Positions 8,467 through 15,804 of a DNA stretch of 19,703 nt are shown here, one piece after another. The DNA lies in the NCBI GenBank assembly GCA_002279765.1, contig NCCR01000086.1, positions 1 through 19,703 on the forward strand, in the 5' to 3' direction. Made by a program: the position numbers and the translations under genes. Below the pieces are notes generated by a model that was given only the letters and a program-made list of their open reading frames with translations, was not told where the DNA came from and ran no database searches. Source of the stretch: Verrucomicrobia bacterium 12-59-8 (GTDB lineage: Bacteria > Verrucomicrobiota > Verrucomicrobiae > Verrucomicrobiales > Verrucomicrobiaceae). Each line of letters starts with the position of its first letter. Position 1 is the stretch's first letter.

Positions 8467-8820
8467 ATGTTCGAGATCGCCCGTGGCTGGTTTCGCCGTT
8501 CGGTATTCAAAACCATCCGCTTTCTCAAACATCCGCGCAAACTGCGGCAAAGCCCCGCCCGGCGCTGGTTTGCGCGGCACTTCCTCGACAAGCGGGTATG
8601 GAAGCCCACGCAGCACACGCTCTCCGGCGGCATGGCCGTGGGGATGTTCATCACCCTGCAACTGCTACCCATCCAGACTCCGGCAGCCATGATTTTGGCC
8701 GCCATTTTCAGGGTGAATATCCCTATCGCCATCGCCCTGTGCTGGGTGAGCAATCCGGTCACGGTGCCCTTCATGGCCTGGCTGGAGTACGCCATCGGAA
8801 AATGGGTGCTGGCCCTCTAA
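8467..8820 (+). CDS. DUF2062 family membrane protein, N-terminal part (interrupted)
   Basis: 117 residues from the ATG at 8467. This is one of the few starts here with a purine-rich upstream stretch (GGAGGAGGG, about 8450-8458), lying inside the end of uppP. The product matches the first two-thirds of DUF2062 proteins: a basic N-terminus, W-K-P-T-Q-H-T-L-S-G-G-M-A-V-G near residues 45-60, two hydrophobic segments, and N-P-V-T-V-P-F near 97-103. TAA at 8818-8820 ends it. The same frame stays open for another 74 codons (8821-9042) that encode a plausible C-terminal membrane segment. The gene may be broken by a nonsense change, misread in sequencing, or truly split. The family's function is unknown. 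Confidence 0.75.
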   Translation: MFEIARGWFRRSVFKTIRFLKHPRKLRQSPARRWFARHFLDKRVWKPTQHTLSGGMAVGMFITLQLLPIQTPAAMILAAIFRVNIPIAIALCWVSNPVTVPFMAWLEYAIGKWVLAL

Positions 8821-8826
8821 ACCGCA

Positions 8827-9042
8827 GTGCCCACCTCGCCCTTTCCGAAGCATCTGCCTGAGTCCATGGTCGAAGCCTGGATCGTGCTCAGGGAGCATGC
8901 ACCGGTCATGCTGGTGGGTGGCATCCTTCTCGGTGCGGTGGTGGCGCTGCTCAGTTACATCACCACTTGGAGCTGCTGGGAAATCGGTTTGCGGATGGAG
9001 ATGGCAAAGAAATTGCGCGGGGTGAAGGCGGCCGCTGTTTGA
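8827..9042 (+). CDS. DUF2062-like C-terminal segment downstream of the in-frame stop
   Basis: This frame continues the DUF2062 gene after its TAA without any shift. Translation as a separate protein would have to begin at GTG 8827 or ATG 8866. The 71 residues contain one strong membrane helix (H-A-P-V-M-L-V-G-G-I-L-L-G-A-V-V-A-L-L-S-Y) and a basic amphipathic tail. DUF2062 proteins generally end with such a helix, so this is most simply the severed C-terminus. No Shine-Dalgarno precedes the GTG. It could be expressed by re-initiation, produced by stop readthrough, or not translated at all. Confidence 0.45.
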   Translation: MPTSPFPKHLPESMVEAWIVLREHAPVMLVGGILLGAVVALLSYITTWSCWEIGLRMEMAKKLRGVKAAAV

Positions 9043-9065
9043 CGCCCGGCAGAGCGAACGAGTCT

Positions 9066-9092
9066 TTTTTGCGTGTCAGCAGACACGAAAAA
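9066..9092. other. Stem-loop in the gap between the DUF2062 and TPR genes
   Basis: CGTGTC (9072-9077) and GACACG (9082-9087) pair around an AGCA loop. With G9071 bulged, five further T-A pairs extend the stem (9066-9070 with 9088-9092). The T-run is on the 5' arm and the A-run on the 3' arm for both strands, so it is not a standard intrinsic terminator. It is the only clear structure in the 100-base gap 9043-9142 and could act as an RNA processing or stability element. Confidence 0.3.
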
Positions 9093-9142
9093 CCTTGTTC
9101 CCGCGCAGGCTTTGCGTTCTCATCTGGCCATTCACACTCACC

Positions 9143-9628
9143 ATGACAGAAGCTGAACGCAGGATCATCGCCGCCCAGGGTTACGTGGAGCTGGGTCTCT
9201 TTGACGAGGCCCGTGTGGAGTTGTCCCCGCTGCCGGCGGAAATGCACAACCGGGTGGATGTCATCGAAATCACGCTGCTCTGTCTCATGGGGGCGCACCG
9301 CTGGGCCGAGGCACTGACACTGGCCACCAGGCTCTGCTCCCAGGAACCGGTGGAGCCCGGCGGCTTTATTCATGCAGCATTCTGCCTGCACGAACTCGGG
9401 CGCACCGCCGAGGCGGTGGACGTGCTCTCACGCGGGCCCGCCACCCTGCGCGCCAAGCCGGTCTATTACTACAACATGGGCTGCTATCACGCCTGCCTCG
9501 GTCATCTGGACAAATCTCTCACCTACCTCAAGCGGGCGTTCGAGATGGATGGTGAACTGCGCCAGCATGCTAGAAAAGACCGTGACCTGGACTGTCTGCG
9601 GGCTCAACTGGAGTCCCACCACGCATGA
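9143..9628 (+). CDS. Small tetratricopeptide-repeat (TPR) protein
   Basis: 161 residues from the ATG at 9143. The frame is open back to 9095, but ATG 9143 gives the natural N-terminus of a TPR helix. Helical repeats of the TPR type are visible: G-Y-V-E-L-G-L-F-D-E-A-R-V-E-L near residues 13-27, A-A-F-C-L-H-E-L-G-R-T-A-E-A-V-D-V-L near 79-95, and Y-N-M-G-C-Y-H-A-C-L-G-H-L-D-K-S-L-T-Y-L near 110-130. There is no signal peptide, so it is probably cytosolic and mediates protein contacts. Its stop overlaps the next gene's start as ATGA (9625-9628), which predicts translational coupling with the serine hydrolase. Confidence 0.8.
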   Translation: MTEAERRIIAAQGYVELGLFDEARVELSPLPAEMHNRVDVIEITLLCLMGAHRWAEALTLATRLCSQEPVEPGGFIHAAFCLHELGRTAEAVDVLSRGPATLRAKPVYYYNMGCYHACLGHLDKSLTYLKRAFEMDGELRQHARKDRDLDCLRAQLESHHA

Positions 9629-10800
9629 GTTCTCCCGCCAGCCCTGCCAACCTCCAGGCCGTACGTGCATGGTTCGAGGAAAGTTTCCGCACTCGCTGGG
9701 AGATGGGGGCTTCGGTTTCCATCTGGCAGCACGGGCAGGAGGTGCTGAATCTCGCGCATGGTCATCGTGACCGGGCGCGTACCCGCGAGTGGGATCACGA
9801 TACGCTCGTGCCCGTCTGGTCCGCTACGAAAGGTCCTGCTGCCGTGTGCTGCCTGCTCGCGCTCGAAGAGGCGGGCGTACCGCTTGAATGTCCCGTGGCG
9901 GAAGTGTGGCCCGAGTTTGTCGGTGGGGGAAAATCCAACGTCGCCTTCATCCATCTGCTCTCGCATACCGCCGGCTTGTGCGCGCTGGACGAACGTGCGC
10001 CGATCTACAACTATGATGCGGTGATTGAGGCGCTCGAACACCAGCGGCCCTTGTGGGAGCCCGGCACGCGCCAGGGCTACCACGCACGTACCTTTGGTTT
10101 CCTGATGGATGAAATCGTGCGGCGTCTCACGGAGGCGGAATCGCTCGGTGAGTATTACCGTGAAGTTTTTGGCAGTCCGATGGCGCTCGATTTCTGGATC
10201 GGGCTTCCCAGCGCGCAATGGGACCGCGTCTCGCCGGTCTATCCGGGGAAGATCAGCATTTCCAACAGCGACCAGGCCTTCATCAAAGCCTTCAACACCG
10301 CCGGCACGCTCACTCAGCGCACGTTCACCTCGCCCTTCGGGCTGAACGCTGTCAGCGATTTCAATCAAAGCGAAATGTGGTCACGCGGCTACGCCAGCAT
10401 GGGCGGCGTGGGCAGTGCGCAGGGGTTGGCCAAATTTTACTCCATGCTGGCGCAAGGTGGCCGCTGGAACGGTGTGCAGCTGATTCCCGAAGCCGTGGTG
10501 CGCCGGTTTGAGCAGACGCTCACGCAGGAGAACGACGCCGTGCTGCTCACCCCCATCGCTTTCTCCACCGGGATGATGCAGGACGCCTTGAATGAGGATC
10601 CGGAGTCTGATGGCGGCAAGCTGCGTCAGCTTTACGGTCCCAGCCGTCTCGCCTACGGCCACCCCGGTGCCGGCGGCAGCTTGGCTTTTGCCGATCCTGA
10701 GAACGGCATCAGCTTTGCCTACACGATGAACCAGATGGAAATCGGTGCGCTGCCTGGGGAACGTGCCCTGGGGCTGGTGCGGGCGCTCTACGGCGGCTGA
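9625..10800 (+). CDS. Serine hydrolase, class C beta-lactamase/esterase fold
   Basis: 391 residues beginning in the ATGA overlap with the TPR gene. It carries the penicillin-recognising catalytic tetrad S-A-T-K (Ser66, Lys69), the tyrosine motif as G-Y-H-A (Tyr152), and a third motif H-P-G-A-G-G-S at about 346-352 in place of the K-T-G of true beta-lactamases. This pattern, with F-G-F-L-M-D-E-I-V-R-R after the tyrosine, is that of the EstB/carboxylesterase-type branch, so it should hydrolyse esters or related amides rather than confer beta-lactam resistance. No signal peptide is seen, suggesting a cytosolic enzyme; the natural substrate is unknown. Its TGA is directly followed by the TCA of the convergent beta-helix gene, leaving no room for a terminator. 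Confidence 0.9.
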   Translation: MSSPASPANLQAVRAWFEESFRTRWEMGASVSIWQHGQEVLNLAHGHRDRARTREWDHDTLVPVWSATKGPAAVCCLLALEEAGVPLECPVAEVWPEFVGGGKSNVAFIHLLSHTAGLCALDERAPIYNYDAVIEALEHQRPLWEPGTRQGYHARTFGFLMDEIVRRLTEAESLGEYYREVFGSPMALDFWIGLPSAQWDRVSPVYPGKISISNSDQAFIKAFNTAGTLTQRTFTSPFGLNAVSDFNQSEMWSRGYASMGGVGSAQGLAKFYSMLAQGGRWNGVQLIPEAVVRRFEQTLTQENDAVLLTPIAFSTGMMQDALNEDPESDGGKLRQLYGPSRLAYGHPGAGGSLAFADPENGISFAYTMNQMEIGALPGERALGLVRALYGG

Positions 10801-11973
10801 TCATTCGGAGACCTCGTGTTTTCCTTCCTGGACCGCGATGGCCTTCATGCCGCTGCCGGTGATCTTGTTTGCCTTCACGATCTGGGCTTCTCCAGATAGA
10901 ATGATGCCGTTCCTGCCTGAACCGCTGATCTCATTTTGCGCGATGGTGTTGCCTTTGGTGCCGGTGGCGATCTGCACGGCGTTTCCCAGTGTGTGGACAA
11001 AGACGTTCTGCACGATCAGATTTCCCTCGTTCAACCCTCGCTGTTTGCACCAGCGCCAGAGATTGATGCCTGTACCGCATTCGAGGAAATCATTGCCCGC
11101 CACGAGGCAGTCGTTTGCATCGTTCAACTCCACGCCGATGTGGCAGCGGGCGATGTGGTTGTGCGTGGCGATAGACTTCGTGGTGAAGTGGTCAAAGTCG
11201 ATCGCCTCATCGGCGGTGTCACGAATCGTGCAGTCGTCGATCTCGGCTCCTTCCACCGAGTACAAGGCGATGCCGCGTCCGTGGCAGTTCTGGATGAAGC
11301 AGCGCGAGATGACAAGCTTCTTTACAGGCGGTCCTGTCGGTCCTTTTTCGTAGCTGTAGGTTCCTGAGGCAAACACGGCGCAGAGCTGCGCATGGCCGCG
11401 AATGGGTGGATCATTTTCCACGCGGCCGCCATCCAGGGTGAGCTTTTCAATTAGCACCTCTTCGCTGGCTCCGCGAATCTCAATGAGGTTCGGTGCGTCC
11501 TCGTGGCGGATCAGGGTGCCGTCAGGAACGGGGAATTTTAGCGCGGCTTCGAGTTGAATCGCCTCATTATTGACCGCTTTCACGGTGGCGAGATGGTAGG
11601 GCTTGGGCTTCTTGGTGAAGCTGTCCAGTTCGCCATCAGCTTCGATCTTCAAGCGCATGCCCGGCTTGAAGCCACGATGGGTTTTCACCGGGATGGTTGT
11701 TGCGCCCGCAGCGGTGGTTCCCGCTGGCAGAGCATAGGCCACAGGCGGCAGTTTCAGCACTGTTTGCTCCGCATCGAGACCGATGATGCGCAGTTTCTTC
11801 GCGTTTTTCACCATGAGGCCGCGCTCGATGAGATGGACGCCGGGCGGAATGACCACCTCACCGCCGCCCGCTTTGATCGCCTCATCGATGAAGCGTTGAA
11901 GCTCGACTTCAGGGAGTGCCCGCGCAGACTGGAGGGCGGTGAAAATCAGAACAAGCAGGGTGGAAAATTTCAT
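10801..11973 (-). CDS. Secreted right-handed beta-helix repeat protein
   Basis: 390 residues from the ATG at 11973. The upstream open frame encodes only low-quality sequence, and a signal peptide begins right at this methionine (about 1-19, ending A-R-A). Residues 20-70 resemble the start of pectate-lyase-like proteins (F-I-D-E-A-I-K-A-G-G-G-E-V-V-I-P-P-G). From about 155 to the end, short strands repeat with I-x-x-N/C ladders (C-F-I-Q-N-C-H-G-R-G-I-A-L-Y, C-H-I-G-V-E-L-N-D-A-N-D-C, N-E-I-S-G-S-G-R-N-G-I), the parallel beta-helix of NosD/polysaccharide-lyase folds. A carbohydrate-binding or -cleaving role outside the cytoplasm is likely, but no catalytic residues can be assigned. The divergent sulfatase unit starts 60 bases away, so both may serve sulfated-polysaccharide use; that link is inferred. 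Confidence 0.82.
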   Translation of the reverse strand: MKFSTLLVLIFTALQSARALPEVELQRFIDEAIKAGGGEVVIPPGVHLIERGLMVKNAKKLRIIGLDAEQTVLKLPPVAYALPAGTTAAGATTIPVKTHRGFKPGMRLKIEADGELDSFTKKPKPYHLATVKAVNNEAIQLEAALKFPVPDGTLIRHEDAPNLIEIRGASEEVLIEKLTLDGGRVENDPPIRGHAQLCAVFASGTYSYEKGPTGPPVKKLVISRCFIQNCHGRGIALYSVEGAEIDDCTIRDTADEAIDFDHFTTKSIATHNHIARCHIGVELNDANDCLVAGNDFLECGTGINLWRWCKQRGLNEGNLIVQNVFVHTLGNAVQIATGTKGNTIAQNEISGSGRNGIILSGEAQIVKANKITGSGMKAIAVQEGKHEVSE

Positions 11974-11989
11974 GGCATGGGAAAGACGG

Positions 11990-12016
11990 AGCGAGCAGGG
12001 TGAAACTCGCTTTTTT
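11990..12016 (+). terminator. Weak terminator-like hairpin between divergent genes
   Basis: AGCGAG (11990-11995) can pair with CTCGCT (12006-12011) around a 10-base loop, followed by the rest of a six-T run (12011-12016). No plus-strand gene ends here. The element could stop read-through transcripts that leave the hydrolase gene at 10800 and run antisense through the beta-helix gene, or attenuate the unit that starts at 12034. The stem is short and the loop large, so confidence is low. Confidence 0.25.
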
Positions 12017-12033
12017 CGCCTGCTTTCATTCTC

Positions 12034-12189
12034 ATGTCGTTTCTCTCCCGCCCCGGCTTTTATATGATTCTTCTGCTCATCGCAGCGATGCTGCTGCTGA
12101 CGATGTACCTGCAATGGAAGCTCGATTCGCTGCCGAAACACAAAGCGAAACAAGAAACTGCTCCCGCAGCCGTTTCCCATCCACCATGA
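12034..12189 (+). CDS. Small single-pass membrane protein overlapping the sulfatase start
   Basis: A 51-codon frame from ATG 12034 to TGA 12187-12189. The product has a short N-terminus (M-S-F-L-S-R-P-G-F-Y), one hydrophobic helix at about residues 9-27 (M-I-L-L-L-I-A-A-M-L-L-L-T-M), and a Lys/Gln/Pro-rich tail. Its stop overlaps the sulfatase ATG (12186) as ATGA, the same coupling seen between the TPR and hydrolase genes. It starts with a C before ATG, as most genes here do. I recognise no family. Function is unknown; a membrane partner or a leader that controls sulfatase translation are both possible. Reality is supported by the coherent membrane segment and the overlap, but not by any homologue I can name. 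Confidence 0.6.
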   Translation: MSFLSRPGFYMILLLIAAMLLLTMYLQWKLDSLPKHKAKQETAPAAVSHPP

Positions 12190-13697
12190 AGTCTCTCGTT
12201 CTTCTGCTCGCCCTGACCCTGACGGCGCATGCTCGCCAGCCGAATGTCATTTTCATCATGGCTGATGACCTTGGGCCCGGGGATCTCGGCTGCTATGGGC
12301 AGAAGATTATCAAGACGCCCCACATTGACCGCATGGCGGCGGAGGGCATGCGATTCACGCAGATGTATTGTGGGAATGCGGTGTGTGCACCGTCGCGCTG
12401 CGTGCTGATGACGGGGCTGCATCCGGGACATGCGTTCATTCGCGACAACCGCCAGGCGGATGATGCCAAGGGCCTGTCAGATGTGGGCAAGCAGGAGCAC
12501 GAGGGGCAGTTTCCGATTCCGGCAGAGACCGTGACGATGGCGGAGGTGTTCCATGCGATCGGCTATCCCACGGGTGGTTTTGGCAAATGGGGGCTCGGGG
12601 GGCCGACATCGAGCGGGGCGCAGCTGCGGCAGGGGTTTGACCGCTGGTTTGGCTACAACTGCCAGGGGGTGGCGCACAATTTTTATCCCACCTACCTCTG
12701 GGATGATGGCAAGACCATCGACTTGAAGAATCCGCCGTTTTCTCCTCATGACACTTTCAAGCCCGGCGAAGACCCGACCAAGCCGAAAAGCTACAAGCGC
12801 TTTCAAGGCAGTGAGTACTCTGCCGATCTCATTGCAGAGCAGGCGCTGAAATTTGCCCGCGACAACAAGGACAAGCCCTTCTTTCTCTACTGGCCCACCA
12901 CCGTGCCGCATGTCGCGCTGCAGGTGCCGGATGATCCGCTCAAGGAGTACATCGGCCAATTTGACGACCCGCCCTACACCGGCGGCAAGGGGTACATCCC
13001 TCACTTCAGGCCCAAGGCCGCGTATGCTGCGATGATCACGCGCATGGATCGCGAGATTGGCCGCATGCAGGCGCTGATCACCGAACTCGGCCTGGATGAC
13101 GACACGATCTTTGTCTTTGTCAGCGACAATGGGCCCCTCAGCGGCACGCATCAGGGGCTGGCCGGCACCGACTGCGCTTTCTTCAATTCCAACGAAGGCA
13201 GGCGCGACGGCAAAGGGACGCTGTATGAGGGCGGCATTCGTTCTCCCGGTATCGTGCGCTGGAAGGGCAGGATCATGGCGGGAAAGACCAGCAACCGTAT
13301 CACTGGGTTCGAGGACTGGATGCCCACGCTGCTCGAACTTGTGGGTGCCAAAGACCAGACCCCGCGAACCGACGGCATCAGCTTCGCCCCGACGCTGCTC
13401 GGCGGAAAACAGCCCGCACGCGAATTCCTCTACCGTGAATTTCATGGCTACGGCGGCCAGCAGATGCTGCGCATGGGCGACTGGAAACTCGTGCGCCGTA
13501 ATCTCACCCCCAAAGGTAAAGGCAAGGGCAAGGCCAAAGGTGCTGCCATGAGCGAGGAACTCTTCAACATCGCCACCGATCCCGCCGAGACCCAGGACGT
13601 TGCTGCGGAGCACCCTGATCTTGTCGCCAAGATGAAAAGGATCATGGCCGGGCAGCATGCTCCCAGCGCGGATTTTCCAATGACGGCTCTGGATTAG
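12186..13697 (+). CDS. Secreted sulfatase (formylglycine-dependent, arylsulfatase family)
   Basis: 503 residues from the ATG at 12186. A signal peptide covers about 1-17 (M-K-S-L-V-L-L-L-A-L-T-L-T-A-H-A). Residues follow the S1 sulfatase plan: metal-binding D27/D28 in M-A-D-D-L-G, the C-x-P-S-R formylglycine motif at 67-71, and metal-binding D314/N315 in S-D-N-G. The usual G-K-W-H-L-G reads G-K-W-G-L-G here, a variant I recall from planctomycete and verrucomicrobial sulfatases. The enzyme should remove sulfate esters from an extracellular or periplasmic substrate, probably an algal or host polysaccharide. It needs a formylglycine-generating enzyme, which is not in this window. A Lys-Gly repeat (443-452) forms a low-complexity loop near the C-terminus. 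It is coupled by ATGA to the small membrane protein upstream and converges on corA with a 9-base gap. Confidence 0.93.
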   Translation: MKSLVLLLALTLTAHARQPNVIFIMADDLGPGDLGCYGQKIIKTPHIDRMAAEGMRFTQMYCGNAVCAPSRCVLMTGLHPGHAFIRDNRQADDAKGLSDVGKQEHEGQFPIPAETVTMAEVFHAIGYPTGGFGKWGLGGPTSSGAQLRQGFDRWFGYNCQGVAHNFYPTYLWDDGKTIDLKNPPFSPHDTFKPGEDPTKPKSYKRFQGSEYSADLIAEQALKFARDNKDKPFFLYWPTTVPHVALQVPDDPLKEYIGQFDDPPYTGGKGYIPHFRPKAAYAAMITRMDREIGRMQALITELGLDDDTIFVFVSDNGPLSGTHQGLAGTDCAFFNSNEGRRDGKGTLYEGGIRSPGIVRWKGRIMAGKTSNRITGFEDWMPTLLELVGAKDQTPRTDGISFAPTLLGGKQPAREFLYREFHGYGGQQMLRMGDWKLVRRNLTPKGKGKGKAKGAAMSEELFNIATDPAETQDVAAEHPDLVAKMKRIMAGQHAPSADFPMTALD

Positions 13698-13706
13698 TGA
13701 CTGCTC

Positions 13707-14681
13707 CTACAGCAGCCGTTTGCGCTTGAAGTACACGATGGGGAGGATCGCGGAGAGGACGATCATGATCATGACGAGGAAGAAGGCCCAGCCGTTGGTG
13801 GCGGCGGGGAGGCCGACGTTCATGCCGTAGATGCTGGCGATGAGGGTCGGGGGCATGAAGAGCACGCTGGCCACGGTGAAGATCTTGATGATCTGGTTCT
13901 GCTGGATGTTGATGAGGCCCAGAGTAGACTCCAGTAGGAAGGTCATCTCCTGCGTCTGCTGGTTGGTGTAGTCGTCCATGCTCTTGATGTCGCGCATGAC
14001 GCTGCGGAACTGCGCGGCGAGGTCGCCACGCATCCAGGTGGCGGCGTTGTTGAGGAAGTACTGCAGCATGCGGCTGATGCTTAGCAGGCTTTCACGCACG
14101 TTGGCAACGAGGGCGCTGCGGCGTCCCAGGAGCTTGACGACGTCGCTGAGGTCTTTTTCCACCGCCGCGTGTGCTTTGTGCGGGTCGAGGCTGAAGATGT
14201 CTCGGCAGATTTTTTTCATGTCGCCCTCGACGCCCTGTAGCGCGTCGGCGATGCGGGCGACGATGAGCTCCAGCAGGAGCAGAAAGACCGCATCACTGGT
14301 CAGCGGCGTGCTGCACTGGCGTTTGGCCTGATCGGCAAGAATACGGAAGGACAGCGGGTCGGCGTAGCGCACGGTGGTGAGGCAGTCGGGCGCGATGACG
14401 AAGGATATGGACGTGTTGTCTGGATCCGGTGTATCCAGGCCGACAGGCAGCCACGCGGTCATGTACAGCGTGCCCTTCTCCGTATAGAGTCGGCTGGATT
14501 CCTCGATTTCCTGCATTTCTTCACGCGTCGGGAGCTGGTACTCGAGCCATTTTTCAGCTTCCAGCTCTTCGGCACGGGCAGGGTTCAGCAGATCGAGAAA
14601 GACGAGATTGTCCGGGAACGGCAGCGTCTTTTCGTCGTTCCAGTCGATGAGCTGTCCTTGCTGTGTGATAAGTCGAACCAT
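13707..14681 (-). CDS. corA: CorA-family magnesium/divalent cation transporter
   Basis: 324 residues from the ATG at 14681. A large N-terminal cytosolic domain (about 1-260, rich in charged helices) precedes two C-terminal membrane helices at about 267-287 and 297-317. The family signature Y-G-M-N ends the first helix (G286-M-N288), followed by a short loop and a basic tail (K-R-K-R). CorA proteins form pentameric channels that import Mg2+ and sometimes Co2+ or Ni2+ through the inner membrane. The gene is alone on its strand before the sulfatase; the rhodanese gene ends 67 bases upstream, so read-through from the L,D-transpeptidase/rhodanese pair is possible. No magnesium riboswitch was recognised in that 67-base gap. 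Confidence 0.93.
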   Translation of the reverse strand: MVRLITQQGQLIDWNDEKTLPFPDNLVFLDLLNPARAEELEAEKWLEYQLPTREEMQEIEESSRLYTEKGTLYMTAWLPVGLDTPDPDNTSISFVIAPDCLTTVRYADPLSFRILADQAKRQCSTPLTSDAVFLLLLELIVARIADALQGVEGDMKKICRDIFSLDPHKAHAAVEKDLSDVVKLLGRRSALVANVRESLLSISRMLQYFLNNAATWMRGDLAAQFRSVMRDIKSMDDYTNQQTQEMTFLLESTLGLINIQQNQIIKIFTVASVLFMPPTLIASIYGMNVGLPAATNGWAFFLVMIMIVLSAILPIVYFKRKRLL

Positions 14682-14748
14682 GCGTGCGGGGGTGGAAGGG
14701 TAGTCGCGCAGCCATCATGTGCCACAGCAAACTCACCCGAGATGTGTG

Positions 14749-15093
14749 TCAGTAACGTGGCGTGGCGGGATCCACCATGTCCGACCAGGCATCAATGCCG
14801 CCGCGCATGCTCTGGGCGTGGAGGATGCCGTGCTGCCGCAAAAACTGGGCGGCGCGCAGGCTGCGCATGCCATGGTGGCAGTAGATGATGATGTGTTCCT
14901 GCGCGTTGGTGAACATCTGCGGCACCAGTTCGCCGAAGCGAGACAAAGGAACAAGCTGAGCGTTCGGCAGGCGGCAGATCTGCCATTCGCTTTCTTCACG
15001 GCAGTCGATGAGCCGGAAGGTGCGCCCGCCGGGACGATCCATCAGATGGCTGACATCGGTGGGGCCGATTTCGAGCGGGGTTTCCGGTGTCAT
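14749..15093 (-). CDS. Single-domain rhodanese-like protein
   Basis: 114 residues from the ATG at 15093, matching a single rhodanese domain (GlpE/PspE-like). L-I-D-C-R-E-E-S-E-W (about 28-37) is the first family signature. The active-site loop is Y-C-H-H-G-M-R-S with the catalytic Cys at 72. It ends with the typical G-G-I-D-A-W. Such proteins carry persulfide sulfur from thiosulfate or other donors, in the cytoplasm here because no signal peptide is present. It begins 21 bases after the stop of the L,D-transpeptidase gene on the same strand and is probably in the same transcript. The H-H-G-M-R-S loop is common in this subgroup, whose real substrate is usually unknown. Confidence 0.92.
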   Translation of the reverse strand: MTPETPLEIGPTDVSHLMDRPGGRTFRLIDCREESEWQICRLPNAQLVPLSRFGELVPQMFTNAQEHIIIYCHHGMRSLRAAQFLRQHGILHAQSMRGGIDAWSDMVDPATPRY

Positions 15094-15114
15094 GACTTCA
15101 GCAGCAGCGGATCA

Positions 15115-15729
15115 TCAGGGCCGCACCGTGACGGGAGTGCCTTTGGCGACGTTGTTGTAAAAAATGGCCGCCATGTGCGGTGGCATGCGCACGCAGCCAT
15201 GCGAGGCGGCATAGCCGGGGAGGAAGCCCTCATGCATACCGATGCCTCCAACGAAGCGCATGAAATGATGCATTTTGGAGCCTTCAAACCGTGTGCCGGG
15301 CGGTGGCTTGTCCTTGGTGACGTCAACGTTGGCCACGACGACGTTGCCCGCACCATCCACAAAGTCGCCGTAGAGGTTGGATTTGTGCCACTGGTCCTTC
15401 TCGAAGACCTTGAATTTGCCGGTGGTGGTCGCATGCCGTTCGTCGCCGGTGGAAAGTGCAGAGACACCGGCGAGTGCGCCGCCTTTGTAAAAGTAGGCCT
15501 TCTGATCGCTGATGTCGATGACGATACTGGGGGCCCCAGACATGCCGTCACCATCCCAGTAGGAGTCCTGGTCGGCGTTGTACAACGCGGAATGCGGGAC
15601 GGTTCCAACAGAGAAGGCTTCGAGGTACTGGGTCTGTCCACGAGAACCCGAACTCTGGCAGGATGCCAGCAGTGCGAGGGCGGATAGAAGGGCGAGGCGG
15701 ACGGCTTGGGGGATCACCAATTGACTCAT
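15115..15729 (-). CDS. L,D-transpeptidase (YkuD domain) lipoprotein
   Basis: 204 residues from the ATG at 15729. The frame is open further upstream, but this start puts a lipoprotein signal peptide at the N-terminus, with lipobox L-A-S-C and lipidated Cys24. The YkuD domain spans about 65-204 and contains S-I-V-I-D-I-S-D-Q-K-A-Y-F near 68-80. The catalytic motif is G-M-H-E-G-F followed by A-S-H-G-C-V-R-M (His166, Cys179, Arg181). The enzyme is expected to form 3-3 cross-links in peptidoglycan or to attach proteins to it, in the periplasm. It lies 75 bases downstream of the damaged trxB and 21 bases upstream of the rhodanese gene, all on the minus strand. The frameshifted trxB reading frame runs over its beginning. 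Confidence 0.93.
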   Translation of the reverse strand: MSQLVIPQAVRLALLSALALLASCQSSGSRGQTQYLEAFSVGTVPHSALYNADQDSYWDGDGMSGAPSIVIDISDQKAYFYKGGALAGVSALSTGDERHATTTGKFKVFEKDQWHKSNLYGDFVDGAGNVVVANVDVTKDKPPPGTRFEGSKMHHFMRFVGGIGMHEGFLPGYAASHGCVRMPPHMAAIFYNNVAKGTPVTVRP

Positions 15730-15804
15730 GCGTAGGGGGTACGTGTGTGCGGCGGGAAAAGCCGCCACCATATGCCGCGCCACAGCGCGTCTGTCCAGCA
15801 TCAA

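Noticed and set aside
9066..9092. Stem-loop as an intrinsic terminator
   Set aside because: On both strands the T-run lies on the 5' arm and A residues follow the stem, so no U-tract would follow the hairpin.
9604..10368. 254-codon minus-strand open frame opposite the serine hydrolase
   Set aside because: No recognisable domain; the opposite strand encodes S-x-x-K and the other catalytic motifs.
9625..10800. Beta-lactamase giving antibiotic resistance
   Set aside because: The third motif is H-P-G-A-G-G-S rather than K-T-G, and there is no signal peptide, so an esterase-type hydrolase is more likely.
12000..12185. N-terminal extension of the sulfatase from a start at 12000
   Set aside because: A good signal peptide begins at 12186. 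The extension has no hydrophobic leader, and the same bases encode the coherent small membrane protein in another frame.
12477..13658. 393-codon minus-strand open frame opposite the sulfatase
   Set aside because: Shadow frame of a high-GC gene. The plus strand carries the sulfatase motifs in the right order.
15548..15804. Apparent C-terminal extension of thioredoxin reductase
   Set aside because: It is out-of-frame Arg/Pro-rich translation after the breakpoint at 15903/15904, running over the start of the L,D-transpeptidase gene. It is not a fusion domain.
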